A stretch of 64,000 bases of DNA from Nocardia aurantiaca. GTDB lineage: Bacteria; Actinomycetota; Actinomycetes; Mycobacteriales; Mycobacteriaceae. The position numbers and the translations under genes are program-made. Location: the NCBI RefSeq assembly GCF_009708175.1, contig NZ_WMBB01000006.1, positions 416,934 through 480,933 on the forward strand, given 5' to 3'. The notes beneath the pieces are model-generated. The model ran no database searches and was not told the DNA's origin. It saw only the letters and a program-made list of their open reading frames with translations. Of this stretch, positions 19,140-28,380 are shown piece by piece. Numbering within the stretch: the first letter of the stretch is position 1; the number at the start of each line of letters is the position of its first letter.

Positions 19140-20123
19140 CTACTCCTCGGCCAGTTCCTGGAAGATCCTGGTTCGGTGCCATGCGAAATACGGTTCGCGC
19201 GCACTCGTCCACCACGGGCTCACCCGGCCGCGCAGATGGTCGTCAACGTGTCGCCGAATATCGCCGGATCTCTGAGTTGCGTTGCTGACCAGAAGCTTCC
19301 CTCCGTAGTCCACCCCGATGTAGCCGTGTTCGAACAAGCTGTCGCAGCCGACCGCGCATGCCAGCATGCCGATGTTCTCGAGGTCCTTGCGTTCGTCCTC
19401 GGTGCATTGCCCGCGCCGTTTGATGTGTGCGGCGATGAGAAGCTGATCAGGGAAAGCGCGCCCGCACAGTGCACAACGACCTGCACTCAGCTGTCGTAGC
19501 CTGTGCTTGAGTGCCCGCTGTTCACGACGAAAGGTCGTCTCGCGAATCCCGTCCGTCGCCCCTTCGGGCACTGTCACCGACGACGGCGCGCGCTTGGATA
19601 CCAAGCCCTCCGAGTACCCGAGATCGGTCTCCAGATTGACGAGATCCGCGAGATTCTCTGCAGGAGCTCCCTCGATGACCGTGAACCCCGGGATCGCGCC
19701 GTCACCGCGCCACCCGATTGCCCGGCGGACCTCCTGAACCGGGACGTCGACGGTCCGCAGCTCCGCAAGCGCGAACATGTTCGCCCACGATCTACCGCCG
19801 GCATCGCGACCCCATAGTCGTTCGGCGAGCGCCTCGTTCTGGAACCGCGCGGCGATGTGGCTGAGAGCGTGCAGCTTGTTGTCACCGCAGAAGGCAACGG
19901 GATCACCGGGATCCAACTTCGCCCACTTCCCCGTGTTCACCCCCGGGGTCACTGCCCACATTCGAGCCGCACCATCGGGGAAGATCCGCAGAAGAATCGA
20001 CAGGGTCTCGGTGTCCAAGAGGTCGAGGTGGTCATCGAAGCGAACTTTGGCCCGGATGGTGGTCTCGAAATGCTCTCGAACTGGTCGGTTGCTGAGGCGG
20101 GCTGGCAGCAGCGCGATTCTCAC
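19140..20123 (-). CDS. HNH endonuclease, probable modification-dependent restriction enzyme
   Basis: 327 residues. The C-terminus is an HNH_2-type nuclease: CALCG, then LLIAAHIKRRGQCTEDER, ENIGMLACAVGCDSLFEHGY, with zinc-binding Cys and the catalytic His of AAHIKR. The N-terminal 170 residues resemble a PUA/EVE-like reader: DPVAFCGDNKLHALSHIAA, ALAERLWGRDAGG, MFALAEL. Reader-HNH fusions of this kind are usually type IV restriction enzymes that recognise modified cytosine or other altered bases; that function is inferred. It is monocistronic and convergent with the helicase at 16812. Confidence 0.75.
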   Translation of the reverse strand: MRIALLPARLSNRPVREHFETTIRAKVRFDDHLDLLDTETLSILLRIFPDGAARMWAVTPGVNTGKWAKLDPGDPVAFCGDNKLHALSHIAARFQNEALAERLWGRDAGGRSWANMFALAELRTVDVPVQEVRRAIGWRGDGAIPGFTVIEGAPAENLADLVNLETDLGYSEGLVSKRAPSSVTVPEGATDGIRETTFRREQRALKHRLRQLSAGRCALCGRAFPDQLLIAAHIKRRGQCTEDERKDLENIGMLACAVGCDSLFEHGYIGVDYGGKLLVSNATQRSGDIRRHVDDHLRGRVSPWWTSAREPYFAWHRTRIFQELAEE

Positions 20124-20371
20124 ATGTCTCCGTTACGACCGATCTGGCGTTGACCACAGGACGCAGCACCGACGCTTCGTCCCATTTGACCGATTCTGCC
20201 AGACTGGTCGGACATGCGCATTCACGTACTCGGTTGTTGCCCAGCCGCTTTCACGACAACCTTGGCTCCCGCCGAGGTAGTTCCTCGATCCCGCTCACCG
20301 AAATCCGCTCTGTCGACGTGGCCATGACTGTTCGCCCCGCAAATCACGTTGAGCTGCCTTTACGTAGGACG

Positions 20372-20550
20372 TGGATCATGATCGTTGAAGGTGACGGGGA
20401 GGCGGTGTTCATGCGTGGGCACAGTGGCGTTTGGAGGGGAGCCCCCACCAAGGGCACGACGGCGAGGGCTTCGTCTACGTCCTCGCGACGGCAGCCGGGC
20501 TGCAGGTGGCGGAGTTCGATCTGGATTTTCGCGAATCGACCTGCATCTGA
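20372..20550 (+). pseudogene. Possible gene remnant (plus strand)
   Basis: Two overlapping frames read protein-like: IMIVEGDGEAVFMRGHSGVW, then after a shift DGEGFVYVLATAAGLQVAEF up to a TGA at about 20550. This suggests the C-terminus of a frameshifted gene. Its upstream part is not visible and the family is unknown. The surrounding 20124-20625 has no intact gene. Confidence 0.25.
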
Positions 20551-20625
20551 AGCTACCTTCGGATGCGAACGGCCGTTTCGATGGACCGCTCGAAAGCACA
20601 TCACTCGACTCCTGTGCTCCGATTC

Positions 20626-21389
20626 TCATCTCCCGCATTTGCGGCACTCGCTGTAGACGCCAGCTTTGGGCTCTCCGGCGATCTCGACACGTATCCGCAG
20701 TGAGCCGCAGCCGCATCGTTCGGGGTGCTGACCGGTGCCTGGCACTCCACGGACGCTGCGCCGCAACGATTGTCGGCGCACGGCCTGGGCGAGCGCGGAG
20801 TGATCGGTTCGGAGCAGCAGGCCTTGGGTTCCGCCGAGGATCGGCGCCTGCGCGGCCCAGACGACGGAGTCGCTGATCACCAGCGATTCACGGCATCGTT
20901 TCAGCGGATGCATGGTCGCGCGGTGATCGGCAGCGCGCGTTCGACTTCTGAGCCGATTCCGGCGGGGCCGAACCAGAACCCGATCTTGACCTGGTCGGGC
21001 AGAGCGGCGAGCACCTCGAGGACCCGGCGTGCGGCCGGGCCGTCCACGCGCGCCGAGAAGATCTCGACATTCTCTGTGGCCGAAGCGATGTCGTCGGTCA
21101 GGGTTCGCAGGTTGTGCTCGATCCGGGTGGGTCCGGCAGCGGCGGCGACCTGCCGCCACGTCCACTGGTGCGCGTGACGATCCAACTGCTGGAGGAACTC
21201 TCGCGTCGGCATCGGCTGTGGGGGCCGACCGCGGTGGATGCGGCCCATGTCGGCGAGCATGATCGCCTGCTCGCGAGCCCGGCTCATGGCGACGTTCAGG
21301 AGATCTTCCGCGGTGATGGCGGCTGACGCTAGCGTTCCCCTGTCTGCCCTCCCGTGTACGTTCTCGCCAAGTGCACGAACAGTGATCAT
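20626..21389 (-). pseudogene. Truncated, frameshifted SF1 helicase C-terminus with zinc ribbon
   Basis: The 5' part (21389 to about 20920) encodes ITAEDLLNVAMSRAREQAIM, helicase motif VI of the DNA2/NAM7 type, followed by a domain with VEIFSARVDGPAARRVLEVL. At about 20915-20930 the reading frame shifts: LKRCRESLVISDSVVWAAQA continues one frame over and ends with a zinc ribbon, CGCGSLRIRVEI...CRKCGR. The ATPase core upstream of motif VI is missing, because at 21390 AT-rich promoter DNA begins. It is a dead remnant of a defence-type helicase. It could be related to the helicase cut at position 1, which cannot be tested here. Confidence 0.7.
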
Positions 21390-21410
21390 GATACAACCAA
21401 AAATAGTTGT

Positions 21411-21439
21411 TTGACGATGCTTTCATGTATATCTAAGGT
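21411..21439 (+). promoter_or_regulatory. Promoter for the DGQHR-Hsp70 operon
   Basis: TTGACG (21411-21416) and TAAGGT (21434-21439) with a 17-base spacer, in unusually AT-rich DNA. The first 15 bases match the promoter at 5582 with one difference. The distance to the first ATG (92 bases) is nearly the same as there (87). Confidence 0.5.
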
Positions 21440-21502
21440 CTGCGTTAGGCGCTAAGGCCTCGCCAAGCCTCGCTGAGGCGCCCAGCCGATCGGGGAGGAA
21501 AC

Positions 21503-21529
21503 ATGACTCGGCATCGGAGAAGCACATGA
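21503..21529 (+). CDS. Eight-residue basic leader peptide
   Basis: ATG 21503 follows a strong GGGGAGGAA and encodes MTRHRRST, then TGA overlapping the ATG of the next gene (ATGA at 21526). The ribosome-binding site and first four codons match those of the gene at 5669 (MTRR). It may be a regulatory leader that couples translation, or the leftover of a paralogue of the 5669 gene. Confidence 0.45.
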   Translation: MTRHRRST

Positions 21530-22371
21530 CAACCATCGGGTTCCGCACCGAAACCATCGACGTCACACCGCAACTGGCCGCCCGGTGGCTGGAGCGGAAC
21601 ACCAACAACCGCCCGATGAGCAAGCTGATGGTGGCTCAGTTGGCTGACGCGATGACGCGCGGCGAGTGGCTGCACACGCACCAGGGCATCGCCTTCGACA
21701 CAAATGGCGTGCTGGTCGACGGTCAGCATCGGCTCGCGGCGGTGGTGAAGAGCGGTCGCACCGTTCGGATGCAGGTCACGCATGGAGTGGAACCGAAGAC
21801 CTTCGCGGTACTCGACACCGGCCGCAAACGCAGCGCCCGAGATGTATTGAGCCTGCAGGGCGAAGAGAACGCGGCCCAGCTGGCTTCGGCGCTGCGCGTC
21901 CACCACCTGTACACGACCAACCCGGATTCGACGTGGACCGGAGGACAGTCACAGGTCACCAACGAGCAGATCGTCGAATTCCTTGCGGCGCATCCGGGTA
22001 TGCGTGCCTCGGTGGAACTGGCGAAGTCGCTCAACAAGGCCTTCCGGATTCTGGTGCCCGCCGCCGCGGTCGGCCACTACCTGACCTGCTCCACCCGTCC
22101 GGACATCGACCAGTTCGCCTGGCTCGAAGGCCTGGAGACCGGAGCCAATCTCACCGAACACGATCCGCGCCTGATGCTTCGCAACGTCATCCTCCGGCTG
22201 AGCGCAGGCAAGTCCACCGCGAAGGCGGACGGTTCCCGCAACCAGCTGCACTTGTATCTCAAGGCCTGGAACGCCTGGGTGCACGGTGCCGAGGTCCGGC
22301 AGCTGAACATCAAAGCGGCCGAATCGATGCCGATGGTGACGGTACGACCGTGGAACGACACGCGGCCGTAG
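21526..22371 (+). CDS. DGQHR/ParB-like protein
   Basis: 281 residues. It begins with an element like phage ParB-type proteins (ITPQLA..., MSKLMVAQLADAMTRGEW) and has DGQHRL at 65-70, the nucleotide-binding signature of the ParB/DGQHR fold. The C-terminal two thirds are helical. Proteins of this kind occur in actinophages and defence islands; they can bind NTPs and may read or guard DNA. First full gene of a plus-strand operon; the next gene is another DGQHR protein 42 bases on. The precise function is not known. Confidence 0.75.
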   Translation: MTTIGFRTETIDVTPQLAARWLERNTNNRPMSKLMVAQLADAMTRGEWLHTHQGIAFDTNGVLVDGQHRLAAVVKSGRTVRMQVTHGVEPKTFAVLDTGRKRSARDVLSLQGEENAAQLASALRVHHLYTTNPDSTWTGGQSQVTNEQIVEFLAAHPGMRASVELAKSLNKAFRILVPAAAVGHYLTCSTRPDIDQFAWLEGLETGANLTEHDPRLMLRNVILRLSAGKSTAKADGSRNQLHLYLKAWNAWVHGAEVRQLNIKAAESMPMVTVRPWNDTRP

Positions 22372-22413
22372 CGCTGAGCCGGATCACAACAACAACATCT
22401 TCGGGAGGAAACC

Positions 22414-23679
22414 ATGACCATCGCCATCGACCCTCGTGTCCTGTCCAAGCCGCAGGACTCCAGCACCTATCTCGCACTCAAGACCACCCAGGGTGAACGC
22501 GCGGTGTACTCGACTCGGGTGCCGCTGCTGGACCTGCCCACCATCCTCCCGGTTCCCGACCCCAGCAACGTGGACAAGGACAACCGGAAGGTAGATCGCC
22601 TGCACGCCAAGCATTTCGGCGAGTACCTCGATGCCAAACAGAATTGGGTGGCCCCCGCCCTGCTGGCCCGCGACGGCGGCGGATGCGTATTCGAACCGGC
22701 CGATCCCGAGGGCCGGGTCGGCTATCTGACCGTCCCATGGGCGATCGGCGGCATCGCCACCCTGCGCACCATCGACGGCCAGCACCGAGTGCTCGGAGTA
22801 TCGATCGAGAAGCAGCGCATCACCGACGCCATCTCCGCCATCGACCGGGAACTGGCCCGCAAGGTCGGTGTCGAGAAGGCCGCGAAACTGCAGGGCGACC
22901 GAGACCGGCTGGTGGAGCGGATGGGTCGGCTCAAGCGCGAATACATCGGCGTCGACATCTACGTCGAGCCCGACCCGATCAAGGCCCAGCAGATGTTCGT
23001 CGATGTCGCCGATAACGCCAAAGGCATCAGCAGCGCCGTGCGCGCCCGTTTCGACAACGACAAGGTTGCCAACCGCACCCTGTCCGACGTCATCGACCAT
23101 CCGCTGCTGAAGGGCCGCGTCGACACCGAACAGGACCGGATGACCGCGAAGAACCCGAATCTGCTGGGCGCTAAACACGTCGCCGACATCACTCGGGCGG
23201 TCATCGCCGGCGCGGGCGGCCGGATCAGCAAGAAGGCCGAACGGACCCTCACGGACGGCGAAGTCATCGAACAGGTCAAGGATTTCCTCGACACCATCTC
23301 CACCGCATTCACCGACCTCGCCGTAATCACCGAGGAAGACCCCGACACCGCACGCGAATCCGACGGTTCCACCAAGGCGCAGCAGCTGCGTCGCACCTCA
23401 CTGCTCGGCTCGGTCGGCATGCTGCGCGTCCTGGCCGGCGTCTTCCGCCAGTTGCGCGCGGGCGACAACCCCGCCGAACTCGACGACATCACCGAGTTCT
23501 TCAAGCGCCTGGACCCCCACATGGCGGCCCCGATCACCGAAACCAGCATCTGGCGAACCACCGACGCCCACCCGGACTTCGAGCCGAACGCGTCGGCCCC
23601 GATCATGCGCACCCAGAACATCGTCCACCTGGTGGGGGTGATCGCGGGGTGGTACCGGAAGGCACCGAACGGGCTGTAG
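22414..23679 (+). CDS. DndB-like DGQHR-domain protein
   Basis: 421 residues with a strong ribosome-binding site (GGGAGGAAACC). TLRTIDGQHRVLGV places DGQHR at 121-125, followed by helices and MFVDVADNAKGISSAVRARF, the arrangement found in DndB and related DGQHR proteins. DndB is the transcriptional regulator of DNA phosphorothioation loci, but no dndA, C, D or E is visible here. The protein therefore belongs either to another modification system or to a stand-alone defence operon. It follows a second, shorter DGQHR protein; the two may form a complex. Confidence 0.75.
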   Translation: MTIAIDPRVLSKPQDSSTYLALKTTQGERAVYSTRVPLLDLPTILPVPDPSNVDKDNRKVDRLHAKHFGEYLDAKQNWVAPALLARDGGGCVFEPADPEGRVGYLTVPWAIGGIATLRTIDGQHRVLGVSIEKQRITDAISAIDRELARKVGVEKAAKLQGDRDRLVERMGRLKREYIGVDIYVEPDPIKAQQMFVDVADNAKGISSAVRARFDNDKVANRTLSDVIDHPLLKGRVDTEQDRMTAKNPNLLGAKHVADITRAVIAGAGGRISKKAERTLTDGEVIEQVKDFLDTISTAFTDLAVITEEDPDTARESDGSTKAQQLRRTSLLGSVGMLRVLAGVFRQLRAGDNPAELDDITEFFKRLDPHMAAPITETSIWRTTDAHPDFEPNASAPIMRTQNIVHLVGVIAGWYRKAPNGL

Positions 23680-23759
23680 GTGCGGCCGAGGTGACAAGGA
23701 CCCGGCCTCTGATCTCAAATGCGCGAAATTACTGATTTAATAACCGATTCCAGTTCTTT

Positions 23760-23780
23760 CCGGCAGGGTTAGCCTGCCGG
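23760..23780. terminator. Stem-loop between the DndB-like and zinc-finger genes
   Basis: CCGGCAGG (23760-23767) and CCTGCCGG (23773-23780) with a 5-base loop, 80 bases after the DndB-like stop. AT-rich DNA (23724-23750) precedes it and could hold a promoter for the next three genes. It may be an attenuator or terminator splitting the operon in two. Confidence 0.45.
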
Positions 23781-23890
23781 TGAGAAGCTACGTGCCAAGT
23801 TCGAGGCCGCGGCTCGGGCACGCCCATCCATGAACGTCGTGTGCTGTCGAGAGCGCTGCAACCGACCCATCGCCGAGGAGGCAATCGAGC

Positions 23891-24973
23891 TTGGCCCACT
23901 GGTCTTCCAGCTACTGCGAGTTCCATCAATCGGAGTACTCGCCACCGACGGAACCTCCTGTACTAGAGCTTTTCTGCCCGAAATGCCAGGCGCCCCAGTC
24001 CTCACTCCAGATGTTGCGGGAGCACCGCTTCGCCACGCATCCGGTCGAGCGCCCTCTTCTGAAGCATCGCGACCGACCCTGCGGCCGTGCTCGATTCACG
24101 GTCCGACAGCTCTACGGGCCTTTGGACTGGCAGGTCGAGCACTGCATACGGGCGATCGTCAACGGGGTTGCCATCTCGCCGGCTGATCTCGGCGAGCACC
24201 TGTTCTCCGAGCGCGGGATGGTCAAGGTCGAGCTGGCGTCCGAGGATGCGGTTTCCAGCTATGAGTTCGACATCGCGATCCCCGCCGAGAACGATCTGAA
24301 CGGCATGGACCGCATGCTGCGCGAAGTACTCGAGGCCGGCAAGGTCAACGCCGCCACGATCAGCGAGTTCTTCGAGCACACCACGATGTTCCTGAGTGCG
24401 ACCGAGTACGCGGACGCGATCGCCGACTACCTCTACTGGTTCGCCGGCCGTCATTCCGACATCGATCAGGCGACGGCCGACCGGCACCGCGAGAAGCTCA
24501 AACGAGCCTCCGCCGTCCTGCGGGATTTCAACCGGCCGGTCGCGTTGACGATCTGCAGTCTTATCTCCTTCTACTTCAACCATTTCGAGGATGCCGCCCG
24601 CCGCGCCCCTCATCAGCTTCTGGGCAATCTGTCGACCCGAATGGCCGATCTTGCCGCGACACGAACGCGGCCGCGTCCGAAAGCTGCCGTCAAGGGTGAA
24701 CTCTCGACACTGGAGCGAGCCCTGATCGATCGCCGCACCGCGGACATCATCGGACTGCTCCGTCTTCCGATGACGGAGCAGACCACAGTCGACATCGTCG
24801 AATTTACCTGTGCCGAGGCCGATTTCTACGACACCTGCAAGATCACGCTGTTCACCGCAGAACACCACCTCGCCTCCGGAGACCCCCGCGCGACCCAAGT
24901 CCTCCACTCCGCTGGCCGGATTGGACTTCCCGAACGGTGGGTGAACGCCCGCCTCGACCTCATCACCGAGTAG
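23891..24973 (+). CDS. C2H2-type zinc-finger protein of an Hsp70-linked operon
   Basis: 360 residues from TTG 23891; GAGGAGG lies 9 bases upstream, and no ATG fits. Residues 29-50 form a C2H2-like finger (C29-x2-C32, H45, H50). The rest is mostly helical with acidic patches (SSYEFDIAIPAENDLNG, FAGRHSDIDQATADRHREKL). I do not recognise the family. The coiled-coil gene starts 7 bases after its stop, then the Hsp70-like gene, so the three form a tight unit. It may be the nucleic-acid or client sensor; that is inference. Confidence 0.7.
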   Translation: MAHWSSSYCEFHQSEYSPPTEPPVLELFCPKCQAPQSSLQMLREHRFATHPVERPLLKHRDRPCGRARFTVRQLYGPLDWQVEHCIRAIVNGVAISPADLGEHLFSERGMVKVELASEDAVSSYEFDIAIPAENDLNGMDRMLREVLEAGKVNAATISEFFEHTTMFLSATEYADAIADYLYWFAGRHSDIDQATADRHREKLKRASAVLRDFNRPVALTICSLISFYFNHFEDAARRAPHQLLGNLSTRMADLAATRTRPRPKAAVKGELSTLERALIDRRTADIIGLLRLPMTEQTTVDIVEFTCAEADFYDTCKITLFTAEHHLASGDPRATQVLHSAGRIGLPERWVNARLDLITE

Positions 24974-24980
24974 GACTCAT

Positions 24981-26159
24981 ATGCCCAACGGCACCGAACC
25001 GCACGGAGCCACCGTCTCGAACCGCAAGTCCGCAGTGGCGAATCCGAAGAAGCGAACCACCAAGCCCAAGCGGACGATCACCAACGCCGACTCGCTGGAA
25101 GCGTTCCTGCAGGAGCTGTTCGAGTCGATTGGCAAGTTCAAGGCCGTCGAACTCAGTCAGTCCGTGCGGCTACGAGCGGTGTTGATGAGCGCCGCCGATC
25201 TCAGCGAGTTCGACGCCCTACTGCGCCGGATCTCCGCCCGGGACCTGCGGGCCACCATGCCGGTGGAACTGCTGCGGATGGCTGACCTGTCCAGCCTCCG
25301 CGACGTTTCCCGACATACGGTGGCGGGAATCGCCGCCCGACTGCTCACCCTGCATCCTTTGTTCGTCGATGATCAGGAACTCGGCGAGGCCGTCGGAACG
25401 GCATTATCGGATCGCGCGGATGCCACCTCCCTGGGCCTGCTGGTCGCCCATATTCGCAAGATCGTCGCCTATGAAGGCAAAGCGGTTCTCAAACCCACTG
25501 AACACGAGCCGAAGAAGAAGACTTCGCTCACACTGGCGGAATTGGAGACACTGCGCGACAATGCCGTGGGTGCCGCGATCCTGTTGACCGCGTCGTCCTT
25601 GGACTGGGACCGCGACAACATGGTCGATTTTCTCGCCGAACACGTGTGGAGCGCGTACCGCCCCACCGACGACCGTTCGACGGCCTACCGAGCGCAACTC
25701 GTGAGTGCTCACCCGGACGCCCGCCGCCTCGCCGCTATCGCGATGGCATCCACTCTGCAGCGGCTCACCGCGGCCGAGTCGAAACTGGACGCCGCCGAAC
25801 GCCGCGCCAAGGCCGCCAATACTCGGCTCAGCGCGCTCGAGGAGGAGCTCAAGGAAGCGACCAAGCGGATCGCCGAACTCGACATGGCACTGTTCGATAC
25901 CCGCCACGAGCTCCAGCGCACCGTTGACGCGCACCATGGCGAGCGAATGCGGGAGAGCACCGAATTCAAGCAGCTCCGCGTTCGTTCCGCCCGAGTGGTC
26001 ACGACCCAGGTCGACACACTCGGCGATGCATTGGACGCGCTCGAGCACGGACATCCGCAGGTAGCAACGGAATTCATCAAGGACTCGGTCCAGGCGCTGC
26101 AGAAGACGCTGTGGACGCTTCGATCCGAACCGCACGACCCGCAGGGGGAACCAGCATGA
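24981..26159 (+). CDS. Coiled-coil protein coupled to an Hsp70-like gene
   Basis: 392 residues. The N-terminus is very basic (KKRTTKPKRTITNADSLE). Then a helical domain and, at about 255-330, a strong coiled coil (LSALEEELKEATKRIAELDM). It overlaps the Hsp70-like start by 4 bases (ATGA at 26156). It could be a co-chaperone-like partner or a structural adaptor in the same complex. No family is recognised. Expression is probably set by the upstream elements near 23724-23780. Confidence 0.7.
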   Translation: MPNGTEPHGATVSNRKSAVANPKKRTTKPKRTITNADSLEAFLQELFESIGKFKAVELSQSVRLRAVLMSAADLSEFDALLRRISARDLRATMPVELLRMADLSSLRDVSRHTVAGIAARLLTLHPLFVDDQELGEAVGTALSDRADATSLGLLVAHIRKIVAYEGKAVLKPTEHEPKKKTSLTLAELETLRDNAVGAAILLTASSLDWDRDNMVDFLAEHVWSAYRPTDDRSTAYRAQLVSAHPDARRLAAIAMASTLQRLTAAESKLDAAERRAKAANTRLSALEEELKEATKRIAELDMALFDTRHELQRTVDAHHGERMRESTEFKQLRVRSARVVTTQVDTLGDALDALEHGHPQVATEFIKDSVQALQKTLWTLRSEPHDPQGEPA

Positions 26160-27961
26160 CCGTCGTCGGGTTCGACTTCGGCACCACCAACAGCCTCGTC
26201 TCGGTAGTCCACAACGACCGCGTCCATGATTTGCTGGACGACGACGATATGCCGACCCCCTCGGTGGTCAGGTATCAGGGCAACCGCACGATCGTGGGTC
26301 GCGAGGCCCGGGAAGCACTCGATGCTCTGGGACTCGGGATACACGGGGACTTCGTGAGGTCGCCCAAAAACTACCTCGGTCTGGAAAGCATCACCGTCGG
26401 CGGTGTCGATCTCAGCCCGATCGATGTCGCGCACCACGTGATCGACCACGTCAAGCACCGCGCGCTGGAGGACAACCCGGCGCATGCGCGCTTCCTCGGT
26501 GGCATCACCGAAGCGGTGGCCACGATCCCGGTGAACATGGACGGTCACGGCCGCCGTGCGCTACGAGATGCCTACACAAAAGCGGGAATTCGTGTCGTCC
26601 AGTTCGTCCACGAACCGTTCGCGGCACTGTACGGCCATGCTCGGCCGCTGCACGGGACAGACTTCATCCAGCGCTACAACAGAAAGAACGTGCTGGTGGT
26701 GGACTGGGGCGGCGGCACCCTGGACCTGACGCTGTGCCTGGTGCAGGACGGCCGGGTGCTGCAACGGCAGAGCAGCGGCACCCACGAGCTCGGCGGCGAC
26801 GTCTTCGACGAAACCTTCCGGAACCACATACTCCTCGAAGAAGGCGTCCAAGCCGGAGACCTCGATCCCGAGCGCCGCCGCCAACTCCGCAACCGCTGCG
26901 AACTCCAGAAGATCAAACTCTCCACCGCCAACACGGCGACCGTGTACATCCCAAACTTCCACGGCCCCGGTCAGCCATTGAGTTACCAGATGACTCGGGA
27001 AGTGTTCGAGTCGATCACCAAGCCGCTCATCGATCAGGCCATCCGAGATATCGGGAACCTGCTGATCGCCGCGGGCCTGAACGAATCTCAGATCGCACTG
27101 TGCCTGGTGACGGGCGGGATGTCGAGAATGCCGGCGATCGCGGCCCGGCTACGGGAGTACCTCAGCGCTCACCGCGTGCAGGTGTCGAACAACAGCGCGA
27201 CGCTGATCGCACAGGGAGCGGCGTGGATCGCGCACGACCGCAAGCAACTCCAACTGGCCAAGGACATCGAGGTACAGCTCGCGCGGGGCAGATATCACCG
27301 AGTGGTGAAAGCCGGCACCGAAATACCGTTCGAGGGGCAGGAACTCCCGGGCCAACCACAGGAGTTCTTCTGCGCCGATCCACGCGACGGCGTCGCAAAG
27401 TTCGAACTCTGCGCCACCGCCCGCCCCGGCGGCCGTCCCCAACTGTCGGATCAGCGGTACCCGCTCGGCAATCTCAACCTCGACGTCGACAGCAAGGCCC
27501 GGCCCTTCATCGAAAGACTCACGTTGACGGCAGCTCTCGATTGTGACGGCATACTGCACCTGAAGGCGTCCTCTGACCATTTCCATCGCCACGAATTCGA
27601 ATCGATTCACAATCTCGAGTTCGCGATCTCACTCGGCCCGGCCGAGCAGACCGGCGACGCCGAAGGGGATAACGGTCCACCCGCGAACAGCGTGGAAGAA
27701 ACAGCGATCGGCCAAGTCGTCGTGCGATCGAATATCGCTGCCCCTGACGAGAAGTACCGCCGACTCGACTATTCCCTGATACCCGGCGATCTGCTGTACG
27801 CCACCAACCGAATGTATTTCACGCGCGGAGTCGCGGATCGAGCGACGGAACTACAGGAAGAAGAGCGGCTCTACTACCAGCACTGTGCGGTCTGCGGCAG
27901 GGTATCAAATCACCCCGACTGTCATTGCGGCTCAGGACCGAACTCGCGCGAGGTCTCGTGA
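26156..27961 (+). CDS. Hsp70/DnaK-like ATPase with C-terminal Cys motif
   Basis: 601 residues from ATG 26156 (GGGGG upstream). The actin-like ATPase motifs are intact: GFDFGTTNSLVS (5-16), VVDWGGGTLDLTL (about 181-193) and VTGGMSRMPAIA (about 318-329). The substrate-binding part is short and atypical. The C-terminus ends in CAVCGRVSNHPDCHCGSG, a likely zinc site absent from DnaK. No dnaJ or grpE is near, and the gene is coupled to two novel proteins, so this is not the housekeeping chaperone. It probably works as an ATP-driven switch in the locus. DnaK-like proteins in such contexts are poorly studied. Confidence 0.88.
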   Translation: MTVVGFDFGTTNSLVSVVHNDRVHDLLDDDDMPTPSVVRYQGNRTIVGREAREALDALGLGIHGDFVRSPKNYLGLESITVGGVDLSPIDVAHHVIDHVKHRALEDNPAHARFLGGITEAVATIPVNMDGHGRRALRDAYTKAGIRVVQFVHEPFAALYGHARPLHGTDFIQRYNRKNVLVVDWGGGTLDLTLCLVQDGRVLQRQSSGTHELGGDVFDETFRNHILLEEGVQAGDLDPERRRQLRNRCELQKIKLSTANTATVYIPNFHGPGQPLSYQMTREVFESITKPLIDQAIRDIGNLLIAAGLNESQIALCLVTGGMSRMPAIAARLREYLSAHRVQVSNNSATLIAQGAAWIAHDRKQLQLAKDIEVQLARGRYHRVVKAGTEIPFEGQELPGQPQEFFCADPRDGVAKFELCATARPGGRPQLSDQRYPLGNLNLDVDSKARPFIERLTLTAALDCDGILHLKASSDHFHRHEFESIHNLEFAISLGPAEQTGDAEGDNGPPANSVEETAIGQVVVRSNIAAPDEKYRRLDYSLIPGDLLYATNRMYFTRGVADRATELQEEERLYYQHCAVCGRVSNHPDCHCGSGPNSREVS

Positions 27962-28380
27962 CACGGGGGCAACGACGGGATGTCCGGGGGCTCGAACTCC
28001 GGGCCATTTGTACTTCCTGGAACTGGTCGGCTACTCGTCGGCCAGTTGCTGTGTCCGGGGCCATGACAAAGTGGCTCTGGCGCAACTTCCAATGATCTTT
28101 GGTAGGTCGATCCTGTTGGGGTGCAGTGGTTTCCGGAATGCTCGCTGATCGTGGTTGCGAGTTCGGTGGCCTTGGCGGTCGGGTTGTTGCAAGGAGGGCA
28201 ACGTCGTTACCGGATGCGAGCGGCACGGCCTCGAGTCTCCGCATCGAACCCGTGGCAACCCGGTTCGTCGCGCGGTAAACGTGTCTCGTTCGCCGGACCG
28301 CGAACATTCTGGCCATGGTGACCGACGGTTCTGCCGTCTCATCAGCGGGTTGTCGATGCTCGGCACATGCTCTGAACCCG
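27962..28380. other. 419-base convergent gap
   Basis: Between the Hsp70-like stop and the end of the minus-strand small gene. Long open frames exist on the minus strand, but they are Arg- and Pro-rich without motif. Nothing convincing is seen. Confidence 0.4.

Noticed and set aside
22414..23679. A complete dnd phosphorothioation system
   Set aside because: Only the DndB-like DGQHR protein is present; no DndA, C, D or E-type genes adjoin it. The DndD-like ATPase at 28752 lies on the opposite strand in another unit.
26156..27961. Housekeeping dnaK
   Set aside because: No grpE or dnaJ adjoining, a short atypical C-terminal part with a Cys cluster, and coupling to unknown genes.
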